A stretch of DNA of 64,000 nt, from the NCBI GenBank assembly GCA_036426205.1, contig CM071570.1, positions 138,834,754-138,898,753 on the forward strand. Reading direction: 5' to 3'. The DNA is from Ascaphus truei (Eukaryota; Chordata; Amphibia; Anura; Ascaphidae). The translations under genes were made by a program, and so were the position numbers. Numbering within the stretch: the first letter of the stretch is position 1; each line of letters starts with the position of its first letter. Below, piece by piece: positions 1-11,930 of this stretch. The notes beneath the pieces were generated by a model, which did no database searches, was not told the origin of the DNA, and saw only the letters and a program-made list of their open reading frames with translations.

Positions 1-16
1 TTAAGAGACAGTCTAT

Positions 17-224
17 TTAAGGAACAAAACAGTTAACCATTTCATAGTCCTGATGGACCAAGATGTCCAAGTTGTGCATAACTTCATTCCTTTCTTTTCT
101 GGCCATTATATCAGCCCAGTTGATTTCTTCTTTGGTCTCTTCTTCTGGGGGACTGGCGACATCATCACCGCAGAGAGGCATAGCGTCGGTGGGGGTTGCA
201 ACGCACTTCTGGATCAGAGTTTTG
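17..224 (-). CDS. Possible terminal coding exon of an unidentified gene
   Basis: On the minus strand an open frame runs to a stop at 17-19. A splice-acceptor-like tract (pyrimidine-containing, ending TACAG) lies just upstream, so the exon would begin at 224. The roughly 68-residue peptide has a mixed, non-repetitive composition with an acidic stretch and a hydrophilic C-terminus, and is unlike the low-complexity frames nearby. I do not recognise the protein. In mammals the gene next to PM20D2 on this side is SRSF12, but this peptide lacks the expected arginine-serine repeats, so I do not assign it. It could also be a chance frame or a retroelement fragment. Confidence 0.25.
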
Positions 225-280
225 CTGTACTTAATACATAGAGAGCAATGAGTAGGACAAACACACACATACAAAAACAT

Positions 281-3200
281 TCGCTAGCTTCGCTCAAAGC
301 AAATCAATCCAACCACCAAGTCCCCATGGTCCCTAAATCCTGGATAAATACACAACATTGCGCTTTAACTAGGGCGCATACATGCCCCTCCTTTTGAGGC
401 TAAAATATAGTCTAGAGTTATTTTTATTCTGCGGGGTCATTAATTTAAACTAAACCTATTCTTGGTTAAGTGAGTAAATGTCTGTGGCTGTATGATTTAG
501 GATATCCCTGTAAACCTGTCATACAGTAACCCAACTCCTACATTTGGGAATAAATTCCTTGAAACTTATTCTTCCCATAGACTACTTTTTAGCACTTGTG
601 TATTGGGTGCATCTCTTCTGTTTCTTACTCTACCTGTGAGCAATTAACATAACCGTGTGTTTGACTGATAAAGCATTCTCCCACCGGGATATCATTCTGC
701 AGGGAGATTCTATTAACCTAGAAATCCAAACAAAATAAACAAAGTTAAACAAATAATACCTTATACTATTTTGTCATCCTTATGGGACGCCACGTACACA
801 AACATAATGGAGCATACATTGTAACTGAAAAATAATAAAAACCTGTAAAAATAAAAAGTTCAAAGTTCGTGTGTTGAGGCCTGGAAATTTTTGCCTATGA
901 CCTTTCTCCCTTGATGATTATTGGTCAGAGAGTATTGTGTCCATCAAAACACTTATATGCAGGCGCTGTGTCTTTGTCTTTATTAGCTGTTTGTGCTTAG
1001 GCTGGCACTATTTTGACGTGCTTGATGTGTATCCATGATGATAAGAAATTTTTACTGCAATGCTGGTGATGAGTAGCATCTAAATGGCCTTTTCATCTGG
1101 GATGAAGAGCGTGCTTGCGTAGAAAATGCTTGACCATTAACCCGTCATGCGTAGGTGCACTTTCAGCTTTAACCTGTGCCTAGAAAGACTCAAAAATATA
1201 TATTAGTTGCATGCAATACTTATTAATTGTTTTATTACCAATAACATAGTCCTTAATTCGTTACTTTGAACTACTGATGGTCATAACTCATCCCATAAGT
1301 GTCTCATAGGGAGAGAATTTATACCTAGAAATAAATTCTTGTATTAATATGGTTACTACTATTATTAGCATCCGCAATATTAAACAGAGATATTCCCTAT
1401 TAATGCTCCTCAAATTTTAAACTAAGCAACCAATATGGACTTGATTTTGCTACAATCCAAGTTCCTAAAACTTGGTACCTCAGCCTGTGCCAAACCAATT
1501 GCTTCCATAATCAACTCTATCCTGTCTGCAGGCCATATCCCTAAGACCTGAAAAACTGCTAGAGTTATCCCAATCTTCAAAAATGGGGACAAAAACACTG
1601 TCTCAAACTACAAATCAATCTCTCTTCTCCCAATACACACTTACTCTCATTCATACCTAACTGCCATCTGCCATTTTTTCTGATGCAAATGGTGTCAACC
1701 TTTTAGTCATTTAATACTAACTAACCTTAAATCTCGCCCCACAAGTCAAGCATCCCAACAGCCTGCACTCATGGCTATTGTCCCACACCCACAGTCACTC
1801 CTGGCTTTCACTTCAAACACTCCACTGTAACTATTCTGCTAAAAAAAATGTGAAATGCCCTGTATATAATATATACCCTGTTCACTTATGCAATTACACT
1901 TGCAATAATATATCCCCTGTCCTTTAACTCTATTTCCAGGACATACCCAAAAACAAATGAATGGTTACAAAATGATAAATTTGGCAGATATTATATATCC
2001 CTCAACATAGGGACGGCTTGCTACCTGCTTTGCTGTGACATCTGCAAAGGTATTATTATTTACCAGGGGCCTGTCAGCTCTTGGAGTTAACATTGCTATA
2101 ATAAATTCAATAACCTATGTATGTGTCTCCCCTCTTTTGTTCATATATTATCTATATATGTGAACAAAAATACAAAAATACAAAAAAAATTATGAAAACA
2201 GGTTGCTTTGATATATAGCAATATTAAACTGGTAAATAGATTTGTATGTGTTGTGACTATAAAAATATTTACTGCTTGTGTTAAAAGAAAAAGCCTGCAG
2301 TAGGTCTTTTAACAACTGTGGCATTTATAATATAAGAAAAATCCTGAAATCCTGAACAAAAGATTTCCTTTTAAAATAGACAAATAATGTTGAACTCTTT
2401 GCAAAGTGCTGAGCACACGGCCAGTATTAACTTTAAAAGACACTCTGACTTTAAAAAGAAAAAAATAATTTTCAAAGCGCCTTTTTTTTTTTCTTTCTGG
2501 GAAAACAGCCAGAAATTCCACAGTACAGATAACGGGTTTCGCTGTCTAATTCATATTAACTGCTGGATTAATCCTCACGCAGGGGATTGTAACATTAGTT
2601 TAATGTTAAATATGAAGCTTTCCACGCTGTCCTAAAACTGCATTTTGTATGGTCTTTCAAAAATTAAATAACGGGAATATTTCAAATGACTTATAAACAC
2701 CAAGTCTATGCCTACAGGAGCATGCAACATTCTTTCACTCATTCACCTGAATGCCTTCTGCAAGAAATCTCATATTCCTGCAAACTTCCATCAATACAAT
2801 TGCTATCCCGTTTTAACTATTCCCTCTCTTAAGCTAAACAAAATATCTTCAAACATGCAACAGTTATACCATGACTAAAAAAACAGCAAGCTTGACCCTA
2901 CCTGTCTTGTATGGCTTCTACACTGCTTATTTAATGGAGACAATTCTCGCTAAAATAACTGACCTCCATGCTTCTAAAGACATATATCACCACACTCCCC
3001 TCACACCACTCAACCTCCCCGCAGCATCTGCCACCATGGACACCCTCCTTTTGAAGCGCTATGTACATTAATGGCGTTATATACATATATAATACAATAT
3101 ATTAATTCAAACAGTGCTTATGAGCTCTTACCAGCATTTTATACAAAAACAAACCAGACATATCTTAATCCTGTAGAAATAAAATTGAAATGTGTTATCT

Positions 3201-3613
3201 TACTGCTTTACGGAAAAGAAGACAGTTCTACATTACCATTTTACTCATGAATAAACTGCTTAAGCACAGCTAGTTAATTTTAATGTGAATGCTTCACATT
3301 CTTTAAACTGTAAGGGAGAGGCTGTGCCCCTCCTTTTATTAAGACAGAAATACCACAAACAAAAAGAAATGTGTCCGGTTTAAAAAGTATCCGCCTGGCC
3401 AGGACGAATAAACCTTTCAAACTATAACCAGGGACCGAGCTGAATATACTCCCCTTCCGTTGTGAGGTATTTCTCCCTTATTCGGTGTACACCTTTTTAA
3501 AACCTTTTAAAATTTAGATTTCATCATGAGCAACTAATATTCATATTTTTTGTACAGATGATAATCAGCATGACTTTCATACAAGAAATCATTCAGGAAA
3601 AAATTCATCAGGG
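281..3613. other. AT-rich non-coding stretch
   Basis: No convincing gene, RNA or complete element is visible. The sequence is AT-rich with short A and T runs. The small open frames here (for example around 2309-2635 and 2871-3071) are short and rich in lysine or phenylalanine, as expected by chance in such sequence. Confidence 0.6.
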
Positions 3614-3865
3614 TTACAAACAAACTCTTTTACATAAGGTAGCGGTGTTTTTTTTTTTTTTTTTTTTTTTACAGAGACTTTCACTCTGAGCCCCACGGGC
3701 AAAGCAGCACTTCCCTGCTTCTGACTGATAGTGGCACACACTCTGCCAATGACCAAAACCACCACAATTAAAACAGACACCATTATTCTGAGCTATTATT
3801 CCTGATTGATTTCTGAAACCAGCATAAGATCTCCGTCTATTCTGCCCTCTGCCTTGTAAATACAT
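3614..3865 (-). pseudogene. Gag-like zinc-knuckle fragment
   Basis: The minus strand encodes a short peptide with a perfect CCHC zinc knuckle (C-x2-C-x4-H-x4-C, core CFNCGGFGHWQSVC) after an arginine/glycine-rich stretch. This is typical of the nucleocapsid end of a retrotransposon Gag, which binds the element's RNA. The frame is then cut by a T tract of about 21 bases on the + strand (3650-3670), read as poly-lysine. The fragment lies about 430 bp inside a primer binding site at 4291-4308 and an LTR at 4313-5129 in the same orientation. Most of Gag and all of pol are therefore missing. Superfamily is not resolved; Gypsy-like is the best guess. Confidence 0.6.
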
Positions 3866-4290
3866 TGCCTTATTTTCATGCCGAGAACAACCTTCTGCAT
3901 ATTCGACAAACGGGTAATGACTAGCTGTCTGAGCAACAAATTCCTCAGGAATCAGACCAGATTTACACTCGCATTTAAAAATTGTACATTCCTAGGCTTC
4001 CGTCCAGAGTCATTCTTACTCATGCAAGCACCCATTAGTAGCTTAAAGAAAAACAGCTTAATTATGACAAATAATTGCAATATTTATACTTACACAATAT
4101 ACAATGGTCGTTCAGCTAGATCAGAGACAACAGTCCAGTCGTGCACAGAATTTACTGGACTCTTACCAAAAATTCTGTTTAAAAGGGCCTATCCCAATTC
4201 TTCAGTCACAATTTAGGTCTATTAAATTCCCAGAGGGGGTGAAGCATCATATATAAAAATTTACATATATACTCACCACCTTTGTGAATT

Positions 4291-4308
4291 TCCCACTTCT
4301 AGACACCA
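4291..4308 (-). promoter_or_regulatory. Retroelement primer binding site
   Basis: Read on the minus strand the site is TGGTGTCTAGAAGTGGGA. This resembles the TGGTGTC..AAGTGGGA primer sites common in Gypsy-type elements. It lies four bases inside the LTR end at 4313, the normal place for a tRNA primer site. The primer tRNA is not identified. Confidence 0.55.
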
Positions 4309-4312
4309 AAAC

Positions 4313-5129
4313 TGAAAGGAAAATCCGTTATTTCCTCCCCTGGCTTCAGAACCAACAGGAAACCTATTTCCGCAGAGCAAAACTGAAGCCAAACTGAAGG
4401 AAAAATCTGTTATTTCCTTCCCTGCTTCAGAACCAAAAGGAACCTATTCTCTGCAAAGAAAAGAAGCCTTGGTGACTGGATACTACACCATATGCACACC
4501 TGTTTGCAGCAGACTTCCCAGGAAGCTTTACACGCCCTGCCACTGTTTATCTTCGATCTTTGATGAACCTTATCAGGCCTGTGGAGACGAACAAATGAAA
4601 CGTAACGCACGCCAGGTTTCAAATCCTTTGTCAATTTATATATCAGGGTAATGGTTTTTATACAGAATAAAAAAAGATATTGGTAGAGGGCGGATCATAG
4701 GCGTGTCCTGGGGTTATACTAGGGTGCTTGGGCGTTAGCTTTGATTAGAGGCGGTGATTTAGGGGCAGGAACATATTAGTGGCGTGACTTTTGAGACGTG
4801 TCTTTTTCAATACAAGCAATGTCTAAATACATAGCTTATTCATTGTCTGTTATCAAAAGAGACCTTGAGTCTTAGCAACTTTTCACTACCTTGCTTCTGC
4901 AGAGAACCATTCTATTATATTCTACTAAAAACACCAGAAATGAACACACAAAAGTATCGAATAATATCCTGGCCAGGAAGAATGAAATGCAATTTAGCAG
5001 AGAAACTGAGTGCATTTATGAATTATATTTCAGCAAAAAGGCTGACTACAGAATCTTAACTAGTTATGACCATACAAAATGGAAGCTTAACATGAGTGCA
5101 GACTCTGGCCTGACATACTGGTCCTAACA
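4313..5129 (-). mobile_element. LTR of a minus-strand retroelement remnant
   Basis: The segment is bounded by TG and CA (TGAAAGG at the left, CTAACA at the right on the + strand) and is followed on the minus strand by the primer site at 4291-4308. A TATATAA box on the minus strand lies near 4635-4645. Two imperfect direct copies of about 75 bp (around 4311-4385 and 4387-4463, each containing GTTATTTCC and a CTTCAGAACCAA motif) form a tandem duplication in the U5 end. No partner LTR or target duplication was found, so the element is truncated. Confidence 0.55.
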
Positions 5130-5139
5130 ATTGTGCTTG

Positions 5140-5247
5140 TGATTTATTGGGCTGGTGGTTTATTGGGCTGGTGGTTTATTGGGCTGGTGGTTTATTGGGC
5201 TGGTGGTTTATTGGGCTGGTGGTTTATTGGGTTGGTGGTTCTTCGCA
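5140..5247. repeat. 16-bp minisatellite
   Basis: About six tandem copies of a 16-bp unit (TTTATTGGGCTGGTGG), the last slightly diverged. Because 16 is not a multiple of three, the translated frame cycles through three registers and gives a tryptophan/glycine-rich peptide with no biological meaning. Confidence 0.9.
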
Positions 5248-5599
5248 GCATTTCTTTGCTTTTTCCCCGAGACAAATTATAATCATATCTTTGTTGGCAG
5301 AAACTATTTTTTATTTAAAACACTAGAGGGCAGCCAATGACTTCAGAACAAAATTGTATATTAGAAATTAACCATTTAATTGTGTTGCAATATGCTGCAA
5401 TCAGATTCAGCAACTAATATACATATCTACACTTAAATAACCTGAGTATTTATATTGCGATTGCTTGTTTGATTCATTCAAATCCGTAGCTTGAAATGTA
5501 ATTTTATGTTTTTATTTTGTCTTTTTTTGGCGGCAATTTTTTTATTTGAAGTAAGTGGGTTATTGGGTGTCTTTCAGAATGTGTCATAACATAGCACCA

Positions 5600-6060
5600 C
5601 TTAGTAAGTATAGGGTTACCAGACATCCCGTGTATATAGGATTGTCCATTTTTTCAATTAAAGTAGCAGTTCAACCAATATCCTACATGTGTGTTTTTTT
5701 TTAAATAAATCAGTTCTGTACTATGAGAAAATACTTGTAGCATTTAATTAAAAATGTTAAAAAAAACGTTTTCAAGACATTTTTAATGTTTCTAATGTAG
5801 GAAGCATTTCCAAAGTGACAGCCCCTTCCCCTTCTGATAGGCTCTGGCTCTTGAGCCCCGCCCTCTCTCTAGCAGTGAACCAATTGTATCTAGTAACTGC
5901 CCAGTCAATCATATTCCAGGAACTACATTGCCCAAAATGCTGTGCAAGAACTGAATTAAAAAGCCCTGAGCAAGCACTCTATTACAGTCGATTACAAGAG
6001 AACGGATTGATCTGCAGCTTAGCTAATCACTTGACAGTGTGCAGATTGTATTAATGCACA
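5600..6060 (+). repeat. Interspersed repeat, family shared with 32.7, 38.5 and 43.8 kb
   Basis: This stretch contains AAATCAGTTCTGTACTA and, further on, an ACAAGAGAACGGATTGATC block followed by CAGCTTAGCTAAT. Closely similar blocks occur at 32700-32890 (+), 38545-38575 (inverted) and 43720-43960 (inverted). I read it as a dispersed repeat family of unassigned class. Boundaries are approximate. Confidence 0.45.
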
Positions 6061-6399
6061 TATTGAATCGGGAAAAAAAATATATATATATTTTTAAAAA
6101 CGTCAGCTTGAACTGCAGCTTTAACTGTCCCATTGTCCTTGACAGGTCTGTCGGGACACATAATTGTCCCTTATTTTAGGGGGCAACGGAACAGTTCAGG
6201 GGCGCACGCATGTCAGGCCGGCAGTGATGAGAGGAGAAGGATGGCTGCAGGCGGTGACAGGAGATGGCGGGAGGTGGCTGCTACGGAGGAGAGCAGGGGT
6301 GGAGCCTGCCCCAGCGGTCTGACCCAGGGGTCAATTACAACTTCCAGTGGCTGCTGCCAGGGCAGGGACCACTCCACAGGGGAGAAGTGTGCACGGTGA

Positions 6400-6620
6400 C
6401 GGGGCACTTTTAGCGAGGTGGGGGGCTGGAGATGAGGGGGCTGAGATTGAAGGAAGAAATTAATAGATTGGGGGGAAGAAATGCATTGGGGGAAGAAAAG
6501 GATGGAGGGGGGAGTGTAAGAAATAGATGGGTGCGAGAAAGAGATGGAGGGAACAGAAAGATGGGGGTAGGAGAGAGAATTGGGGGTTGGGTGTGAGAAA
6601 CAGTGTGTGTTTTTGTCACT
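6400..6620. repeat. Degenerate GA-rich tract
   Basis: Purine-rich sequence built from irregular GAGATGGGGG and GGAGAAAGA blocks. It is simple sequence just before the LTR composite; open frames on either strand are low complexity. Confidence 0.6.
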
Positions 6621-6632
6621 AAAACATATAGG

Positions 6633-7410
6633 TGTAGCCCTGGTAAGACATGGGGCTATAGTTCTATCCTCCTGGTATAATCCCTGGTAAGGGCAGGTTG
6701 CCAGGAGTTATCATGGGTTTCCCCCACTTCAAGCACTTGCCCTGAGTGGTGGAGGTAGGTCACCTGACTCTGTGTCAAGGCAAGAGACACAGGGGCGGTG
6801 CCTGCTGATATCATAAAAGAGCAGTGCACTTCCTATTTAGGTGGTTAGTTAGGGAGAAGTGAGAGATAGTGTATAGTGAGTTACAGTTGGAGGAGGAGAG
6901 TGATCAGCTCATGAGTAGAGCTGATCCAACCATAGTGTAGGGAGGTGGACCCTGCTTAGGGGGTGAGGGGGTTTAGGGGGTGAGGGAAGAGTTAGCCCCA
7001 CTCTGGATGCCCTTGATCCAGAGTGGTGGCAGGGAAAGACCATCCTGAGGGAGAACAGTCAGAGTGGACTGTGCATCCTGTACCTGTCTGCTGCTGCTGT
7101 GAATAAAGACTGCTGCTTTTAAAGAAAGATAACCCTGTGTGAGACTGGAATCTCTCATCCCTGTGTGGGAACTCTCTGGTAAGGATTCCACCCCGCATTC
7201 CTGGGGCTTACTAAAGATGGAGGCGCTGCACCACTGAAAGAGAACGAAGGCATCCACCCCAGAAACCTGTTCCTGTTATCCCCCATGTCATTGCGGGAGA
7301 CTCAGGCCCTCCTGTTGCCAGCAGGTATGCACCACACAAAGACATATAGCCAGATCCCAGAACACCTTAGGGGGCCCGATCTGCAATTGGCCCAGGGTGT
7401 GGGGGTTACA
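6633..7410 (+). mobile_element. 5' LTR of composite LTR element (copy A)
   Basis: Starts TGTAGCC and ends GTTACA, followed after two bases by the primer site at 7413. Its first ~250 bp are nearly identical to 11931-12180. It contains an ATAAAAG box near 6813 and an AATAAA at 7102-7107, a plausible promoter and poly(A) signal. A TGGAGGCGCTG motif resembling the element's own primer site lies inside it at about 7216. The 5' flank is TAGG; the far end of the composite is followed by TAGT, a weak match only. Confidence 0.8.
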
Positions 7411-7412
7411 GT

Positions 7413-7430
7413 TGGAGGCGCTGCTGAGAT
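7413..7430 (+). promoter_or_regulatory. Primer binding site (copy A)
   Basis: TGGAGGCGCTGCTGAGAT begins two bases after the LTR end and is repeated exactly at 12232. It predicts a tRNA primer whose 3' end is AGCGCCTCCA. Threonine tRNAs ending in GCCTCCA are the nearest type I can name, with mismatches; this is an inference. Confidence 0.65.
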
Positions 7431-7945
7431 AGTTGAGAGCAACCGGACAGGTTTTCAGCGAAGCAGAACTGAAAGATGTAGGTACACTTTCAGAGCAAGT
7501 GCTACAGAAGGAAGGGCATGTTTGCAGACTAGGGGTAGTCAGGAGAGAATGTTCTCTCGCACAGTACACCCTGGGTGCCCTAGGAGGGTGATGTAAATTT
7601 GGGTAAAGTGGCTATAGCTGTTCTAGTCCCTTGAGGCAGATAGTGTAGGATTCCTGTGGGGGTTAGCCTGTTAACTTGTACGGGGACTTCAGCATAGGGT
7701 CTGCACTATGAGTGGCCAAAAGTAGGTTGACGCCCAGTACTTAGGAAATGCCAAGTACACTAGCCAGTATCCAGAAAACACACCACAGAGTGCTTGTTAT
7801 GAACCGTCAGTGAGTGCCGTGTACTTGGAGGGAGTTCTGCCTAGCCTGGGGTATGCCATGCGTTATATTCACTGGTTAGAGCACCATTGAGAGTAGTAAG
7901 TGTCTAGGAACGAGTCACACCATAGACACTGAGAGTAGCGCTATC

Positions 7946-8867
7946 GTGGGCTTAGAGGGCTCACTAAAGATGGCGGCGAGAGATACATGTGCTCTGCGGG
8001 GCATGGAGGAGGTTAAAATGGCGACAACTGCGTCATTCACTGCAACGCGGGTTGCAGCCGATCCAAAATGGCGATTCCCGCCGAGCCTAGATCGCGCACG
8101 TGCTGTGTGCAAGCAGGCTGTGAGAGAAATGTGGCGAGAGATGTGCAGGGGTTTGGCGCCGAACCCAAATCCACAGCCAAAAGAGGAGAGCGGCGCGAAA
8201 GCCGAAACCACGCCCACCTGTGCAGAGACCACGAGGTGCCTCTCCAGCAACCCTGATCGAGGTAGAGGAGGCGGAGGTTGCCCTGGTCCCATATGTCACC
8301 CCTGAGGTAGGGACCCAGGCCCAGCCATCAAGAGATGTCCCGACGGAAGAGAGCGCGACCGCAGCGGAGGTACCGGAGCGGGCCCGTTTCGTACCCATAC
8401 CCACTGGCGGTGCTGCAAGGACTCGAGGTGATTCCCAAGTGGAGGAGCCGTTGCAGTCCTCGTCGGATGAAAGAGACAGCCTGTCATCGGTGGTGATGCG
8501 CCGGCCGGCGGACCACCCCAGCTGTAAAGAAGAAGTCCCACTTAGCTCTGAGATGGAGCAGATGAGTCCGGAGACCCCCCGACGGCGAGCGCTGGTGCGG
8601 CCTGAACCGCATAGAAGTCCCATGGCCGTGGCGACTCCCAGTGCGGTGGAGATGGGATCCGAGATGGCTCCGGAGGAACCGCAGAGTATCGCAAGACAGC
8701 GGAGCGGTAAGAGGACACCACAACGCCCTTATTCCCACCAGGTGAAGGAGGAGCCTATGGAGAGAAAAGGGCTTGAGGCCTACCTGCCCGTCCGCGACCC
8801 TGATGGTCCACCACCACCCCTTCCGGTCCTCGACGCACTTCCGGTGCGAGACCACGGAGCGGATTGA
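7946..8867 (+). pseudogene. Broken gag-like frame of copy A
   Basis: Two overlapping + frames (7946-8305 and 8220-8867) together match the middle of the long protein encoded at 12308-15160. Shared blocks include an ADPxKWRxPP segment and the EVPExAxFVP and MRxPAxHPS motifs. The match shifts from one frame to the other near 8220, and the second frame stops at 8865-8867, so this copy carries at least one frameshift and a stop. The protein is proline- and glutamate-rich with no enzyme motif. It is probably a structural or accessory protein of a non-autonomous LTR family, but function is unknown. Confidence 0.6.
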
Positions 8868-9155
8868 GATTCCGCGGCGACCAGCGATGACGTCACTTCC
8901 GGGTCAGACTGGTGCAGAGGCCCGGAAGCTTTGCTTACTTCCCTAAGAAGAGCGGGATTGGAAGCGGAATTTGAGGAGTTCAAGGCTTAAGTAGCCAAGC
9001 GAGGAGCCTGAAGTGCTGCCGACAGAGCAAGTAAGAAGTTGCCAACTGGTCGTGGCATCGCCTGACTCTGAGACACTGAAATAGACTTTGGCGATCCCAG
9101 GGTCACCGCCCCTAGCGCCATTACCCCGGCCACTGCCCCTGCCCATTCACGTGTC

Positions 9156-11618
9156 ATGCCACCGAGTGCTAGTGGGAGTAAGCTGGATAAGACGCCCAAG
9201 TATTCGACTGATTGGCGGGATTGGGTGACAAGTAATGAGGGTTCTGATGGGGAGATACCATTGTCAAGTGGTGTACGTGTACCTAACCCCACTGTGTTTA
9301 ATCCTGTTCCTAGAGGTAGGGCCCGAGGGTCCCAGTCTACTGCAAAAGCGGGCCCCATAAGTCCCATAACACACAAGATGAACCCCACGATTTATAAGAA
9401 TGTCGTCAGAGGTAGATGCAAAGGCTCGCATTCTACCGAGGCAGAGACATCAGGTGTATCCTCCAGAACAGAGTCTGAGGAAGGTATGAGTGTAGCCTCC
9501 TTATATGAGCACCGAGATAAATGGTGGGCACCGTTATTCACAGGGTATCATGAGGGGATGGACCGCACCAGATTTGTGTTAATTAAGAAAGAGATAGTAG
9601 ATCACTGTTGGGACGCAGGCACCTATTCTCCACAGGAGGTTGCCGACGAGTTAGACAATAGGTACAGAGAAATTATGCAAAAGGTGATTACCCCCAAAGG
9701 CTCATCTATCCTATATGATGATGTTGCGCCTGAGGAGCCACAGTTCTGGGTACTGCCAGGCAGGGCTGGGAACCGGAAACTGATTAAGTTAAGTAGGGCA
9801 GACAGAGCCATATTGGTGAGATACCGGCAATCTCATGGATATGAGTTTCCATACGTGCCAGAGCCGATAATGCAGGAGATCGAAGACCAGAGAGATACCT
9901 GGCTCAGAGATGCAGTCCTTGAGCACTTAAGAATCAAGTTTGGCAATACCACTTGTCACGGTAGCTTGCGACAGGCTGTAATTGTACACCAAAAACTATA
10001 TATATAAATATATATATATATACCTGGGTTTGAACTGGGACGAGACTTAAGATATGATAAATATAATTTATTCCTTGATAAAGGTGAACACAACAGATTA
10101 TACAATAACAGGCAAAATATAGACACTTACGTAAAGATTATGGCAAGACAGCCAGCAGGATTACAGACTGCCACTTCTCCCATATCTCCAGGTGACATCA
10201 CAGCAAAACAGGCAGGTCACATGCATGCATGAAGATCATTTGCATGAAGAACAATGAACATGAACAACATGGGTAAAGGGTGGCTTGACTTATATATCAT
10301 TTTAACCCTGGTACCCCAGTTTACGGCTCCGTGCCGTCTAGTAAAATCCTCTTGAAGCTTTTGAAGCTAGGTGGTCAGTGTGAAAAGTTCCACTTCCTCT
10401 GGTTAATTCCTTTTGTCCGTTGGGCCAAGCATAAGCAATTAGCCACTTAGTCTTTGATGATCAGGTTTGTAAATTCTAGCCTTTCCCTGCTCATCACAAC
10501 AGGGGTTCCTCAGACTCAACCAAAATTTCATATTTACTGCAAATCATTGCATAACTTCCGTTCCGTTATACACACAGTCAGGTGAGATATATTACTGCAT
10601 TCTGGGACACCTGACGCTCGTAGAGAGACCCATCATTACATTGTAATATGAACATTAATAGAGATATTAATATCTGGCATTTAGCAGCAGTTACATATTC
10701 AATGTTTAGACTTCCCAAGATCGGCTTACTCTCGCCAATACACTTATGTAATTCTTAGCCGGTTCAGCCAAGGACATCTCATAGTATCCTTATATTTAAT
10801 AAAGTTACTCACTTTTGATATCCTGTTGGGGAATACCTTTTGCTGGAAGGTGTGAATAACAAACCCTTCCCTTCCTTTTGCCTGCTTCCCGCATAAACAA
10901 TTCCCCTGGGAAGCCAGGCTCAAATCTAGCAGGATATCCTATTTAGCATCCTACTGGCCACGTCAATAAACCTTTTGAAGTGGGCTTTTGCTTTTCGCAT
11001 AACCAATTAGGTCAGTTACCTATTGATCAGGGCGATGTATCACACCTCTCTGTTGATATACACTTCCAGTGAATACTCATATGAGGCACCATTTGGCTCC
11101 TCATGCATTATAAAGACAGGCATTCTGCCTGTACATTAGCACACCATTATTAGCATTCTGCCTGTGTATTTCAAAAACTACAAAAAGTCACTTTATCAAA
11201 AATATATGTTTCTCTTATGACAACGTTATATTTTTAATATGTGTGTACTTGGGGGGTGACCCGGAGGCTGTACCCCAAGGCTCAGGGTCCTGGCTTACTC
11301 AGTTACCAAATTACCAGTTTTCAGGTAACTGTTTATTCAGCACTGCATGAGAGATTAACCCCTTAAGTCCCAGTGGGTGGGTTATGCAGACCCTGATCCA
11401 GCAACAACATCATTTACACAGGGGAATAAGCATTTTCATGTTATTTAACAAGGGTTAAGTCACAGTTCTGGGCCTCAGCCCAGTTAACCCCTTGTCTCCC
11501 TGGCGAGGTTAGAGGGGGGCCCTTGGGGAGTAACCCCGTTAATCCCGGGCCAAACCCTCACTATCGTCACACCACTTACTTAAGGGAGGATAAGATATGT
11601 GATGTGATCAGAGCTTAG
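9156..11618 (+). pseudogene. Unidentified element-encoded frame, split by an LTR insertion
   Basis: An open frame from ATG 9156 runs through 9953, where an LTR (9954-11571) interrupts it. The read-through ending near 10007 is inside the LTR. Removing the LTR and one copy of its 5-bp duplication returns the same frame for 13 more codons to a stop at 11616-11618. The roughly 279-residue product has a polar, low-complexity first half with two similar PRGRARGSQS / RGRCKGSHS blocks. The second half (from about residue 115) is tryptophan-containing, charged and probably helical. I recognise no domain. It sits between two LTRs of copy A and is absent from the interior at 12.3-14.6 kb. Confidence 0.5.
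9954..11571 (-). mobile_element. Nested solo LTR with 5-bp target duplication
   Basis: The 1,618-bp insert begins TGTCACGG and ends CGTCACA. It is flanked by perfect CCACT duplications at 9949-9953 and 11572-11576. Read on the minus strand it starts TGTGACGATAG and ends CCGTGACA, like the solo LTR at 60487-61561, which suggests minus orientation. No internal coding region or second LTR copy is visible. It must be younger than the frame it breaks. Confidence 0.8.
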
Positions 11619-11930
11619 AGTACAGGCAGGAATATCTACATGCACAATGTTCTGTACAGACCGGAGAATGGGCCTGTACAACCCTTCTTTGTTAAGGTTG
11701 TGGATCACAACGGGCGGGAAGTGAGGAAGCGTCATCCCCGTCATTATTATTGAAGTTTGGGTTCTCCATGTTGGGAGGTTCCCATTGTTTATGTCATCAT
11801 CATGGGTGTTACAGTCTGATGAACACAATACTAATCAATTATGTTTTGTATGTTCACAGATTGTTCACCTGCAGGATGGTACAGCAAATTCGGTCCAAGT
11901 GGGGACCATTGAATTCCACCTGAGGGAGAG

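Noticed and set aside
17..224. Assignment of the edge exon to SRSF12
   Set aside because: SRSF12 is the mammalian neighbour of PM20D2, but the peptide lacks arginine-serine repeats.
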